NCBI GenBank assembly: GCA_902526795.1
Contig: CABZMF010000003.1
Coordinates: 1 to 64,000 of the forward strand
Length of the DNA: 64,000 bases
Direction: 5' to 3'
Source: an uncultured Fidelibacterota bacterium
Lineage (GTDB): Bacteria; Fidelibacterota; Marinisomatia; Marinisomatales; Marinisomataceae
Shown here: positions 41,612-49,979 of the stretch, piece by piece
Numbering within the stretch: position 1 is the stretch's first letter
How the letters are laid out: every line of letters begins with the position of its first letter
Translations under genes and position numbers: made by a program
Notes under the pieces: model-generated
The model's database searches: none
What the model was told of the DNA's origin: nothing
Seen by the model: the letters and a program-made list of their open reading frames with translations, nothing else

Positions 41612-42013
41612 CTATATACTGGAATTAAGAAGTTTTAAAGCAGCTAGTCCTACTTCGAAACCCTTATTAAATTCATTTTCTCTACTTCTCTCAAAAGCAA
41701 GTTCAGCATTCTGACAAGTAAGAACTCCAAAAAGAACTGGTACACTAGATTGAATTGAGATATCCATAATGCCATTTGTCACAGCTTGGCATATGTAAGA
41801 ATAATGATCTGTATCACCTTTAATTACACAACCTAAAGTAATTACAGCTTGATATTTTTTGGACGTTGCATATTTTTTTGCAGCTGCAGGCAATTCAAAA
41901 GCTCCTGGAACAGATATAATTTTAATTTCCTGTTCTGCTAGTGCCCTTTTACAACCTTCTAGAAGACCATCTACAATTTCTTTATTGAATTCACTCTTTA
42001 TAATTAAAATCAT
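41612..42013 (-). CDS. ribH: 6,7-dimethyl-8-ribityllumazine synthase
   Basis: Penultimate step of riboflavin synthesis. SVPGAFELPAAAKKYA near residues 34-49, LGCVIKGDTDHYSYIC near 60-75 with the catalytic His, and PVLFGVLTCQNAELAFER near 92-109 are all family hallmarks. Length 133 aa lacks roughly 15-20 residues of the usual N-terminus, but the first strand (ILIIKSEFN) is present. Its ATG shares one base with the ribBA stop. Confidence 0.95.
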   Translation of the reverse strand: MILIIKSEFNKEIVDGLLEGCKRALAEQEIKIISVPGAFELPAAAKKYATSKKYQAVITLGCVIKGDTDHYSYICQAVTNGIMDISIQSSVPVLFGVLTCQNAELAFERSRENEFNKGFEVGLAALKLLNSSI

Positions 42014-43212
42014 TAGTCTAATAAATGATCAAGTTTTGTTTTTTTAATTGATAAATATTTTTCATTATGTTTTGAAGGTTTAATTTTGACCGGTAACCTT
42101 TCTGAAATCTCTAAATCATGCCCTTCAAGACCGATTAGTTTTTTTGGGTTATTTGTCATAATAATTAATTCTTTTGCACCTAGGTCTTTCAAAATCTGAG
42201 CTCCCACTCCATAATCTCTTAAATCAGCTTTAAAACCTAAAACATTATTAGCTTCAACGGTATCTAAATTCTTTTCTTGCTGAAGCTTGTATGCCTTTAT
42301 TTTATTTTCAATTCCAATTCCTCTACCCTCTTGTCTTAAATAAACAATGATTCCAGAACCTTTTTCAACAATTTTTTTCATTGCAAAGTCAAGTTGACTT
42401 CCACAATCACATCGAAGAGAATGAAAAATATCTCCAGTTAAACATTCTGAATGAACTCTTGTAAGAATAGGTTTTTTCGGATTGATTTTTCCATATGTTA
42501 ATCCAAAATGCACTTTATTATTATAAATATCATCATACATATGCAAATCAAAATCACCAAATTTAGTTGGAAGTTTAATTTCTTCTAATTTTTTAACGAT
42601 ACTTTCTTTTTTTCTTCTGAATCTTATTAAATCTTCGATTGAAATAATTTTTAGATTGTGTTTTTTTGCAAACATAAAGAGATCATCGCCTCTTAACATT
42701 TCGCCATCATCACCTATAATTTCACAAATTACACCGCTCCTTGAAAAGCCTGCTAGCTGCGCAAGGTCCATACTTGCTTCTGTGTGACCAGCTCTTCTTA
42801 GAACACCTCCATTTCTACCAATAATTGGAAAAATATGTCCTGGTCTGGCTAAATCTGAAGGATTAGTTTTATCGCTAACAATTGTCTTTATGGTTTTACA
42901 TCTATCTGAAGCAGAAATACCAGTCGTAGTTCCTTTGATTGCATCTACACTTACGGTAAAAGCAGTTTCATGTAAACTGGTATTTTTTTGTTCCATTGGC
43001 TCAAGGTCTAATTTTTTTGCTCTAGAATTTGATACCGAAATACAAATTAATCCCCTGCCTTCCTTGGCCATAAAATTTATGTTTGAAGATGTAACTGCAT
43101 CGGAAGCCATGACTAAATCTCCTTCATTTTCACGATCTTCATTGTCAAGAACTACAACCATACCTTTATTTTTGATTGCTTTGACAGCTGAATCTATGGA
43201 GTCAAATTTCAC
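42013..43212 (-). CDS. ribBA: Bifunctional 3,4-dihydroxy-2-butanone-4-phosphate synthase / GTP cyclohydrolase II
   Basis: Two fused enzymes feeding both branches of riboflavin synthesis. The N-terminal RibB part (about 1-200) has DNEDRENEGDLVMAS near 23-37 and GRNGGVLRRAGHTEASMDLA near 130-149. The C-terminal RibA part (about 205-399) has RVHSECLTGDIFHSLRCDCG near 258-277, whose three Cys bind zinc, and YLRQEGRGIGIENKIKAY near 294-311. Overlaps ribE by 4 nt. Confidence 0.96.
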   Translation of the reverse strand: MKFDSIDSAVKAIKNKGMVVVLDNEDRENEGDLVMASDAVTSSNINFMAKEGRGLICISVSNSRAKKLDLEPMEQKNTSLHETAFTVSVDAIKGTTTGISASDRCKTIKTIVSDKTNPSDLARPGHIFPIIGRNGGVLRRAGHTEASMDLAQLAGFSRSGVICEIIGDDGEMLRGDDLFMFAKKHNLKIISIEDLIRFRRKKESIVKKLEEIKLPTKFGDFDLHMYDDIYNNKVHFGLTYGKINPKKPILTRVHSECLTGDIFHSLRCDCGSQLDFAMKKIVEKGSGIIVYLRQEGRGIGIENKIKAYKLQQEKNLDTVEANNVLGFKADLRDYGVGAQILKDLGAKELIIMTNNPKKLIGLEGHDLEISERLPVKIKPSKHNEKYLSIKKTKLDHLLD

Positions 43213-43799
43213 TTCTTATCTCCATAAAAATTTTCAATATATTTACCTAGAATATCCACCTCAACATTTACAGAGTCGCCAATTGATAATGTGCCAAAAT
43301 TTGTAAGCTCAGTTGTATGAGGAATAATTGCAATGCTAAATGTTTCAATTAATTTTTCAGCAATTGTTAGACTAACTCCATTTAAAGCAATTGAACCTTT
43401 TTCAACAATATATTTACTAATCTTTTTGTCCATTTTGAAAGTCCATGTAGATGACTTATCAAAGTATCGAATGTTTTCAACACTTGTTACACAATCAACG
43501 TGTCCTTGAACAAAGTGTCCACCCATTCTTGTTGATGGTAAAAGTGCTCTCTCTAAATTTAATTCATCTTTAATTTTCCATAAATTTGCAGTACTTCTGT
43601 TTATGGTTTCTGTTACTAATTGTACTTCAAATGAATTATTATTTTTATTAATTACAGTCAAACATACTCCGTTGCAAGCAACGCTATCATTGACTTCAAC
43701 GTCAAAATTTTCTTTATGCTTTATCCGCAACACCATTCCATCATCATTTTTTTCAAATGAATCAATAACGCCTTTTGTTTCAACTAATCCCGTAAACAT
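43209..43799 (-). CDS. ribE: Riboflavin synthase (alpha subunit)
   Basis: Dismutates two lumazines to riboflavin. The protein is an internal tandem repeat of two barrel halves: MFTGLVETKGVI and SVACNGVCLTV in the first, GHFVQGHVDCV near residues 95-105 and GSIALNGVSLTIAE near 134-147 in the second. 196 aa, normal. It overlaps ribD by 16 nt and ribBA by 4 nt. Confidence 0.96.
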   Translation of the reverse strand: MFTGLVETKGVIDSFEKNDDGMVLRIKHKENFDVEVNDSVACNGVCLTVINKNNNSFEVQLVTETINRSTANLWKIKDELNLERALLPSTRMGGHFVQGHVDCVTSVENIRYFDKSSTWTFKMDKKISKYIVEKGSIALNGVSLTIAEKLIETFSIAIIPHTTELTNFGTLSIGDSVNVEVDILGKYIENFYGDKK

Positions 43800-44800
43800 T
43801 TTCTTTTATATATCCTTTTTATGTCGCTCTTAAATGAAAATTCTTCAACTAAATCTAATGACAATCTTACTTTTTCAAAATCACCATCACCAAAAAATGG
43901 GATGCCATAACCAAATTTTTTTGGAGAAATATATTCGTGAATTTCATCATAGTATCCACTTTTAATAAACGACGAAATGGTTTTTTCTCCCCCTTCAACA
44001 AGTAATGATTGTACATTTTCCTTAAATAAAGTGTCAAGTATAATTTTAATATTATCTTTAAATGTTTTTTTAAGGATATTTCTACTAAAAATTATTGGAT
44101 TTTTATGCATAATCTTAAATGTATTTGAAAAATTTCGAGATGATAAAATTATAATTCTTGGATCTCTTCCTATTCCATGAGAGTCCAAGGAAGGGTTATC
44201 TTTTTCAATTGTTTTTCTGCCAACTAAAATACCATCACAACCTGATCTTGTAATATGAACGTCCTTTCTTGCATCTTTTTCTGTAATCCATTTTGAAGAC
44301 CCATCCGATCTTGCAATAAATCCATCATCCGTTCTTGCAAATTTTAAGATTACATATGGTCTTCTTTTTTCAAAAAAAGTAAAAAATCTTGGATTAATTT
44401 TTTTTGCAGAATCATTTAATTTACCAACAACAACTTCTATTCCAGACTTTCTCAAATTATCAATGCCACCCATTGCTTTTTCATTAGGGTCTGGGGATGC
44501 TATTATAACTTTTTTAAATAAATTAGATTCAATTATTGTATTAGAGCACGGGGGATTTTTTCCAAAGTGAGCACATGGTTCTAATGTGACATAAAGTTCA
44601 GCATTATCAATGGGCTTTTTAATTGATTTTATTGCATTAACCTCAGCATGATTTTCCCCAAATTTCTTATGGTAACCTCTTGATATTATTTTATTTTCCT
44701 TAACTATGACACATCCTACAAGGGGATTTGGATATACTTGGTTTGGATCAGCTTTTAAGGCTTCATTAATTGCTTCTTGCATGAAAAAAGTACTATTCAT
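43784..44800 (-). CDS. ribD: Bifunctional pyrimidine deaminase/reductase RibD
   Basis: Steps 2 and 3 of riboflavin synthesis. The deaminase domain has HAEVNAI near residues 50-56 and LEPCAHFGKNPPC near 72-84 (zinc His and two Cys). The reductase domain (about 145-338) has LKFARTDDGFIA and SLLVEGGEKTISSF near 264-277. Length 338 aa is slightly short. The 12-nt gap upstream leaves no room for an FMN riboswitch. Confidence 0.94.
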   Translation of the reverse strand: MNSTFFMQEAINEALKADPNQVYPNPLVGCVIVKENKIISRGYHKKFGENHAEVNAIKSIKKPIDNAELYVTLEPCAHFGKNPPCSNTIIESNLFKKVIIASPDPNEKAMGGIDNLRKSGIEVVVGKLNDSAKKINPRFFTFFEKRRPYVILKFARTDDGFIARSDGSSKWITEKDARKDVHITRSGCDGILVGRKTIEKDNPSLDSHGIGRDPRIIILSSRNFSNTFKIMHKNPIIFSRNILKKTFKDNIKIILDTLFKENVQSLLVEGGEKTISSFIKSGYYDEIHEYISPKKFGYGIPFFGDGDFEKVRLSLDLVEEFSFKSDIKRIYKRKCLRD

Positions 44801-44812
44801 TTATGATTTTAA

Positions 44813-45898
44813 TTATTTAAGAAACTTTGATATTAATCTTTGAAAGTGATGAACACCTTGCTCTCTGGTTGGGGAAAATCTACCAGATTGATAAAAAGCA
44901 GACTGAATTCCTTTACTTTCATTTTCAACTATAAATTCATCTTCCCTTTCAACTTTATCAATATCATTTCCAGCTCCTTTATGGAGCTTGCTTTCATCAT
45001 AGATATAAGTTAAAAATGAAACTTTAGTTCTATTAATACTTATTGGCTTTACTATATTGATTGATAATCCCCAAGGATAGAAATTGAACATCATATTCGG
45101 AAAAACCCAATAATAATATGCTGCCACTTTTTTGCCATAGTCAATGTGATCATTGGGTAAATCAAAAATCTCATTTGAATCATCCGAAAAACCAATTTGT
45201 AGATTTGAATATTTATATAATTCTGTTTTATAGCTTCCATAATCTAGAACTTTATTTAGACCTTCGTGGACGAAAGGGATATGAAACCCTTCTAAATAAT
45301 TATCACAATACAATGCCCAATGAGCCTGTACAAGATAATCTTTTGACATACTAGCATCATAAGAGAATTGATCAAGAGGTAAGAATTCTACTCTTTCTTT
45401 TATAGGTTTTATTACATCATCAAAATTGAATGATGGATTTAATCCAGCAAATAAAAATGGTCCCCATTCATATAAAGGAAACTTATATAGATTATCACAA
45501 TCTCTAGGAAAATTTTCTGCTGATGAAAATTCAGGCATGGATTTAAAATTTCCTTTTAAATCAAAAGTGCGCCCATGATAAGCACATTTTATCCTTTTTA
45601 CTTTATCAGCGCCTAATGCAAGAATATGTCCCCTGTGAGTACAAATATTTGACATGCAATTAATAAATCCATCACTATCTCTTGTAAGAAGAATTGGTTC
45701 AGATAAAAATCCGTCTAATAAAGTTAAAGGTTGAATAGAGTTTGTTAATTTTAAACCAGAATTATCTCCAAGCCATTGCCATGATCGTAAAAAAATTTTT
45801 TCTTTGACCTCATCAAAGACGTCTTGATTTTTATAAAATATTGATGGCAAAGTTTCTGCCTTTGAAATATCTGGATTAATATCAAATGAATGAGTCAT
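44813..45898 (-). CDS. Rieske non-heme iron oxygenase, alpha-subunit type
   Basis: A 361-aa ring-hydroxylating or CntA-like oxygenase. The [2Fe-2S] ligands are in CTHRGHIL (near residues 86-93) and CAYHGRTFDL (near 106-115). The mononuclear iron site has DNYLEGFHIPFVH near 200-212 (Asp and two His). The remaining structure fits the alpha-subunit fold. No reductase or ferredoxin gene is adjacent. It is 12 nt before ribD, so it is co-transcribed with flavin synthesis. Substrate (aromatic, quaternary amine or other) unknown. Confidence 0.87.
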   Translation of the reverse strand: MTHSFDINPDISKAETLPSIFYKNQDVFDEVKEKIFLRSWQWLGDNSGLKLTNSIQPLTLLDGFLSEPILLTRDSDGFINCMSNICTHRGHILALGADKVKRIKCAYHGRTFDLKGNFKSMPEFSSAENFPRDCDNLYKFPLYEWGPFLFAGLNPSFNFDDVIKPIKERVEFLPLDQFSYDASMSKDYLVQAHWALYCDNYLEGFHIPFVHEGLNKVLDYGSYKTELYKYSNLQIGFSDDSNEIFDLPNDHIDYGKKVAAYYYWVFPNMMFNFYPWGLSINIVKPISINRTKVSFLTYIYDESKLHKGAGNDIDKVEREDEFIVENESKGIQSAFYQSGRFSPTREQGVHHFQRLISKFLK

Positions 45899-45914
45899 GT
45901 CAAAATAATTTATA

Positions 45915-46733
45915 CTAGAATAAGAATCCGAATCTCAAACCCAAATGAGTTGTACCATATTTATTAGCAATACTTGTTTCAATAAAAGGTTGTCCGGTAG
46001 ATGTTTCTCTTAGAATAAAAGGTAAGGCTATCTCAAAATAAGTACTTGTTAAATTGAAAGAGTCAGTTATTGATCCTACAACGCTTGGTATTGAATCGTT
46101 ATCTGGACTATCACTAGAAACTGAAGAATCGTAAATATTTTTTTCATTGCTAATATTTAGCTTTATTCTAGGAATAATATAGAAACTTGCATTTGTTTCA
46201 ATTTCCTTATAAGCTCCAAGTTCAAAAGCATAAAATTTTCCATAGAAATCTTGATTTAAAAAATTTAAAGCATCACTTGAATAGTTTTTAGTACCATATC
46301 TAAAACCCAAAGATAAGTTAATTGGCAGAGAGCTTTCAAAAAGATTTTGGCTCTCATTTAAATAATATGTTAATCCAAAGGAAAATGTTTTGTCCCCTAA
46401 GTTCGAATTTTCTGATCTAAAATTTTCAACAAAATTAAAGTTTTGATCTTCCGAAGTTGACTCTCCTTCTCGGACATTAAAATCATAAATATCTTTTCTA
46501 TCATATAGAGAGTAACCATATGCTAAATCAATACCAAAAGTGCCATTATAGACATATCCAAAACCTACACCATTGCCATAACTATCTCTTGCAAATTTTC
46601 CCTCTCCAAAAAAATCAACATTTTGATCATGATTAAATGATGCAGTAAATCCCGAAAAACCTTCAGGAACAATGTGGGTTTGAGCTAATAAAATAGAGAA
46701 TGTAGATAGAAGGACTATTGATAATCTTTTCAT
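45915..46733 (-). CDS. Outer-membrane beta-barrel protein
   Basis: A 272-aa protein with a signal peptide ending SILLAQ (about residue 18) and alternating hydrophobic/polar strands rich in Tyr, Phe and Gly: YGNGVGFGYVYNG, FSFGLTYYLNES, INLSLGFRYGTKNY. It ends GTTHLGLRFGFLF, a C-terminal aromatic strand typical of Bam-assembled barrels. Specific function unknown. TAAATT lies 6 nt before the ATG. The Rieske oxygenase starts 16 nt downstream of its stop. Confidence 0.72.
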   Translation of the reverse strand: MKRLSIVLLSTFSILLAQTHIVPEGFSGFTASFNHDQNVDFFGEGKFARDSYGNGVGFGYVYNGTFGIDLAYGYSLYDRKDIYDFNVREGESTSEDQNFNFVENFRSENSNLGDKTFSFGLTYYLNESQNLFESSLPINLSLGFRYGTKNYSSDALNFLNQDFYGKFYAFELGAYKEIETNASFYIIPRIKLNISNEKNIYDSSVSSDSPDNDSIPSVVGSITDSFNLTSTYFEIALPFILRETSTGQPFIETSIANKYGTTHLGLRFGFLF

Positions 46734-46769
46734 AAGAAAAATTTAATCAATGAAAAAGGTTTATAGAAT

Positions 46770-47573
46770 TTATTTTTTATTTTTTTCAATCAAATTTACC
46801 AATTTGTTAAAAATCATTTTAGTATCTCTTGGTGCGCCTAGCGCTATGTCTTTAATAATACCATTTTTATTAACAATGATGTGTGTGGGAAAGATTGGTG
46901 TGAAACCAAATATTAAATCTTTGCTTGCTGAACCTAATTGATAGTCAAAATTTGTATCTATTAAGAATTGATTTACATCTACTACAGAATCAAAGGTTAA
47001 TGCCAAAAATTGAACGTCTTCATCTTTATACTCTTCTACTAATTTATTTAAGTAAGGCATTTCGATAATACATGGACCACAATTAATATACCAAAAATTT
47101 ATAACAAGTAGTTTTCCTTTGAAATCATCAAAAGATGATGTAGATCCATCAATCATTGTAAAGTTAGTTGTTGGTAGAGGCTGATTTTTCCATTGATCAT
47201 TCATTCTTTTATTAATTACAGCACCTTGACCGCCCGAACTCCTTAGTCTGTTTTCCTCAATTAAATTTTCAATTTCACTATCAGATACAAATCCCCTCAA
47301 ATCTTCATACTCTTCGAAAAGAATGTACTCTGTGTTTGAATTTTCATCAAATCTTCTTAATGCCATCAACCCTTCAACAGATGCTACTAAACTATCTTTT
47401 TGAACGTCTGTAAGTAAATTACCTTTAGCATCCCTAAAAATAATTTCATTAGTAGCCTGTTTTTTTTCTTGAACAGTTTGTGAACCAATCTGTTCAACTG
47501 GTTCTTTTGCCCTTGAAGTTTCTTCCTGGCATGAAAACATAAAAAAGATTAATGTAATTATTAAGATTTTCAT
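46770..47573 (-). CDS. TlpA-like thioredoxin-fold lipoprotein
   Basis: A 267-aa exported thiol oxidoreductase. From ATG 47573 the protein begins MKILIITLIFFMFSCQEE, a lipoprotein signal with Cys15. After a charged linker and a helical region (about 50-140) comes the TlpA/AhpC-TSA-like domain: LVINFWYINCGPCIIEMPYL near 160-179, with CGPC active site, TFDS, and the cis-Pro in FGFTPIFPTHIIV near 233-245. It overlaps the stop of a small membrane peptide gene (ATGA). Electron donor not in view; a role in periplasmic thiol reduction is likely. Confidence 0.83.
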   Translation of the reverse strand: MKILIITLIFFMFSCQEETSRAKEPVEQIGSQTVQEKKQATNEIIFRDAKGNLLTDVQKDSLVASVEGLMALRRFDENSNTEYILFEEYEDLRGFVSDSEIENLIEENRLRSSGGQGAVINKRMNDQWKNQPLPTTNFTMIDGSTSSFDDFKGKLLVINFWYINCGPCIIEMPYLNKLVEEYKDEDVQFLALTFDSVVDVNQFLIDTNFDYQLGSASKDLIFGFTPIFPTHIIVNKNGIIKDIALGAPRDTKMIFNKLVNLIEKNKK

Positions 47574-47716
47574 TTTTGTCGATTTAAATATAGTTTTAAT
47601 ATGAATAACATTGATACAACAATACAAAGTACACAAAACCAAAGAAATATTGATTCAAAGTTATCTTTAATCCAGAGGGCTGTTTCAGATAATTCTTCTT
47701 TTTTAATTAAATACAT
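47570..47716 (-). CDS. 48-aa single-pass membrane peptide
   Basis: A peptide starting MYLIKKEELSETALWIKDNF, then one hydrophobic helix (about residues 22-42) and a basic tail LYLNRQK. Its TGA overlaps the ATG of the TlpA-like gene (ATGA). Orientation (helix then short basic end) resembles CcmD-like accessory peptides, but no cytochrome-maturation genes are here, so that is only a comparison. No clear ribosome site. It lies in the divergent space upstream of the peroxidase gene. Confidence 0.42.
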   Translation of the reverse strand: MYLIKKEELSETALWIKDNFESIFLWFCVLCIVVSMLFILKLYLNRQK

Positions 47717-47747
47717 AGTACTTTCGCAGGCAAATTTAAGCAATAAT

Positions 47748-48341
47748 ATGATAAAAACATTATTAACAAGCAATACCAGTTTAATTTTAGTATTAACTGT
47801 GGTAGTTATTTTTTTGCTAATTGGGTTAACCGCAAAAAAAACGAACGATCCAGTTGAAAAAACTAAGTCAATAGCTAATTTCTATGATTTAAAAGCAATG
47901 TCAATCGAAGGAGAAGAGATTTCTTTTAATCAGTTCAAGGGTAAAAAAGTTCTTATCGTAAATACAGCTTCAAGCTGTGGTTATACTTATCAATATGAAG
48001 GGCTACAAAGGCTTCATGATCTTTATGGTAGCAATGTGGTTGTTCTTGGTTTTCCCGCAAATGATTTTCTTTTCCAAGAGAGAGGTTCAGATGCAGATAT
48101 AGCTGATTTTTGTGAACAAAATTATGGTGTAACTTTTCCAATGTTTTCTAAAATTACAACCAAAGGTGCAAATCAAAGTCCTGTTTACAAATGGCTTACT
48201 AATAAAGAGCTAAATGGATGGAATGAAAAAAAGCCTACTTGGAATTTTTGTAAATATTTAGTTAATGAGGAAGGTGATTTAGTTGCTTTTTTCGATAAAT
48301 CTGTCAAACCGCTTTCGAAGGAAATAACTAGTAAGTTATGA
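47748..48341 (+). CDS. Glutathione-peroxidase-family peroxidase, membrane-anchored, Cys type
   Basis: A 197-aa thiol peroxidase. N-terminal helix about residues 10-27 would anchor it facing the periplasm. The peroxidatic Cys is in NTASSCGYT near 75-83, with FPANDFLFQE near 106-115, a likely resolving Cys in ADFCEQNYGVTFP near 124-136, and WNFCKYL near 167-173. Asp replaces the tetrad Gln (NDF for NQF), a variation seen in other bacteria. It overlaps the DUF4920 gene by 4 nt. Reductant is probably thioredoxin-like rather than glutathione. Confidence 0.87.
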   Translation: MIKTLLTSNTSLILVLTVVVIFLLIGLTAKKTNDPVEKTKSIANFYDLKAMSIEGEEISFNQFKGKKVLIVNTASSCGYTYQYEGLQRLHDLYGSNVVVLGFPANDFLFQERGSDADIADFCEQNYGVTFPMFSKITTKGANQSPVYKWLTNKELNGWNEKKPTWNFCKYLVNEEGDLVAFFDKSVKPLSKEITSKL

Positions 48342-48832
48342 TTTCAAGAATATCTTTTATTCTGTTTTCAATAATTACATTTTCTTGTACATCAAATAAT
48401 AGTAAAGAATCTATCGATATTTATGGAAATGATTTTTCGTACAGTTCAGTTGAATCAATTACGTATGTCATAGAAAATGCAAATAAATTTATTGGCAAAG
48501 AAATCGTGGTAGAAGGTCAAATTATGGATATTTGCCCTATGAAAGGTTGTTGGATGGAAATAAAAGAATATGATTCAGGTAAGGTAATTAGAGTCAAAGT
48601 TCAAGACGATGTGATTGTTTTTCCACAAGATGCAAAAAATAAAAAAGCTATAGTTAATGGTATTTTTAATAAAATTGAATTTACTGAAGACCAGGCTAAA
48701 AAATGGAAAATACACTTGGCAGAAGAAAAAGGTCTGAAAATAAGTGAAAAAGATATTTCTATAGTTTCGTCTGACTTGGTTGAGTATCGAATAAAAGGCT
48801 TAGGTACTAAAATTATTTCAAAGCCAAATTAA
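48338..48832 (+). CDS. DUF4920 lipoprotein
   Basis: A 164-aa lipoprotein (signal ending TFSCTSN, Cys17). The domain reads GKEIVVEGQIMDICPMKGCWMEIKE near residues 48-72, where the C-x-x-x-x-C-W-M pattern is the DUF4920 signature, and has an OB-like strand layout. The two Cys may bind metal or form a redox pair. Coupled to the peroxidase upstream. Function unknown. Confidence 0.83.
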   Translation: MISRISFILFSIITFSCTSNNSKESIDIYGNDFSYSSVESITYVIENANKFIGKEIVVEGQIMDICPMKGCWMEIKEYDSGKVIRVKVQDDVIVFPQDAKNKKAIVNGIFNKIEFTEDQAKKWKIHLAEEKGLKISEKDISIVSSDLVEYRIKGLGTKIISKPN

Positions 48833-49623
48833 GCGTACATCATAATTAAGCTAATAGCCATAATAATCATTCCAATAGTAACCCCAATAATTGTATCGCT
48901 TGGTTCCCCATATTCTTTTGCAACAGGTAATAATTCGTTTAGAGCAACATAAACCATAATTCCAGCACAAAATGCGAATGATATTCCAAACAATGCTTCA
49001 TTAAATACAGTTCTAAAAACTAAAAAACCTATTAATGCTCCAAATGGCTCAGCTAGACCAGACAAGAACGAAATATAAAAAGCTTTTCGCTTACTTTTTG
49101 TAGCATAGTATATGGGAACGGAAACAGCTATTCCTTCTGGAATATTATGAACAGCTATAGCTGAAGCTAATGTAAATCCTATTGCAGGATCATAAACTGT
49201 GGCTGTAAATGTTGCAAAGCCTTCAGGAAAATTATGAATGGCTAAAGCAATAGCTGAAAAAACACCAGCTTTGATAAGAACAGATTCATTTTTATCTTCC
49301 GATCTTGAAATAAAGTCTGCAATTGATTGATGATCAAATAACTGATCTATAAGAAGCATTAATAGTAAACCTACAACAAATCCGGTAACAGTAATTAGTT
49401 TTCCAAAATTAGGGCCATAGATTCCCACTAAAGATTCAAATGATAATTGCATTAACTCAACAAAAGATACATAAATCATAATTCCAGCAGATAGCCCTAG
49501 AGCAATTGCTAAAAAGCGTTTATTGAATGACCTAGTAAAAAGAGCTAAAGCACTTCCAATACCAGTACTTAGCCCTGCAAATGTTGCCAAAGCAAACCCT
49601 AGATATATATTATTTAATTCCAT
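48829..49623 (-). CDS. zupT: ZIP-family metal transporter (ZupT-like)
   Basis: Imports Zn2+, Fe2+ or similar divalent metals. Eight TM helices. The metal-site helices read AIHNFPEGFATF and AVHNIPEGIAVSVPIYYAT near residues 140-180, the classical HNxPEG pair. Start is ATG at 49623 (MELNNIYLGF); a longer reading into the divergent gene is not supported. Its ATG is only 10 nt from that of the divergent DUF3147 gene. Ends overlapping DUF4920 by 4 nt. Confidence 0.92.
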   Translation of the reverse strand: MELNNIYLGFALATFAGLSTGIGSALALFTRSFNKRFLAIALGLSAGIMIYVSFVELMQLSFESLVGIYGPNFGKLITVTGFVVGLLLMLLIDQLFDHQSIADFISRSEDKNESVLIKAGVFSAIALAIHNFPEGFATFTATVYDPAIGFTLASAIAVHNIPEGIAVSVPIYYATKSKRKAFYISFLSGLAEPFGALIGFLVFRTVFNEALFGISFAFCAGIMVYVALNELLPVAKEYGEPSDTIIGVTIGMIIMAISLIMMYA

Positions 49624-49628
49624 AATTT
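49623..49628 (+). promoter_or_regulatory. Candidate leaderless -10 element for DUF3147 gene
   Basis: TAATTT, 5 nt (TAATG), then ATG at 49634. It touches the first codon of the divergent zupT gene. Confidence 0.35.
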
Positions 49629-49633
49629 TAATG

Positions 49634-49978
49634 ATGTTCAATATAGCAAAAATATTAATATCAGCACTAATCATATTTATTGCCTCTGAAATCGGCAAAA
49701 AAGATACTATTTTGGGAGCAATAATTGTTTCATTACCAATGATATCACTTTTAACAATTTCTTGGATCTATTTTGAAACAAGGGATATAGATAAAATTAT
49801 TAACTTCGCATATGGAGTATTTGCAATGATTATGCCTTCATTATCTTTTTTTATAACATTACCTTATTTTTTAAAAAAAATAAATTTTATTCCAAGTATG
49901 TTTCTTTCTATTTCAATTATGGTTTTATTATATTTTGTATTAACAATGATATATAAAAAAATTGGAGTAGAAATATAA
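49634..49978 (+). CDS. DUF3147-like membrane protein
   Basis: A 114-aa protein with four hydrophobic helices. It matches the DUF3147 pattern: IASEIGKKDTILGAIIVSLP near residues 13-32, a loop YFETRDIDKI, then GVFAMIMPSLSFFITLPYFL. Start could be ATG at 49631 or 49634. Followed 1 nt later by the lipocalin gene, so the two form a pair. Function unknown. Confidence 0.65.
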   Translation: MFNIAKILISALIIFIASEIGKKDTILGAIIVSLPMISLLTISWIYFETRDIDKIINFAYGVFAMIMPSLSFFITLPYFLKKINFIPSMFLSISIMVLLYFVLTMIYKKIGVEI

Positions 49979-49979
49979 A

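Noticed and set aside
41598..41615. ATAGCC-loop-GGCTAT hairpin at the end of tRNA-Asn as a terminator
   Set aside because: One arm is the tRNA acceptor strand and no T-tract follows on either strand.
42890..43306. Plus-strand frames over ribBA, ribE, lon, acs and other large genes
   Set aside because: They are antisense shadows of well-supported genes and lack ribosome sites and family features.
44801..44812. FMN riboswitch before ribD
   Set aside because: The gap is only 12 nt and contains no such structure.
47601..47747. N-terminal extension of the peroxidase
   Set aside because: The extra residues lack family similarity and overlap the coupled small peptide on the other strand. The ATG at 47748 leads straight into a normal membrane anchor.
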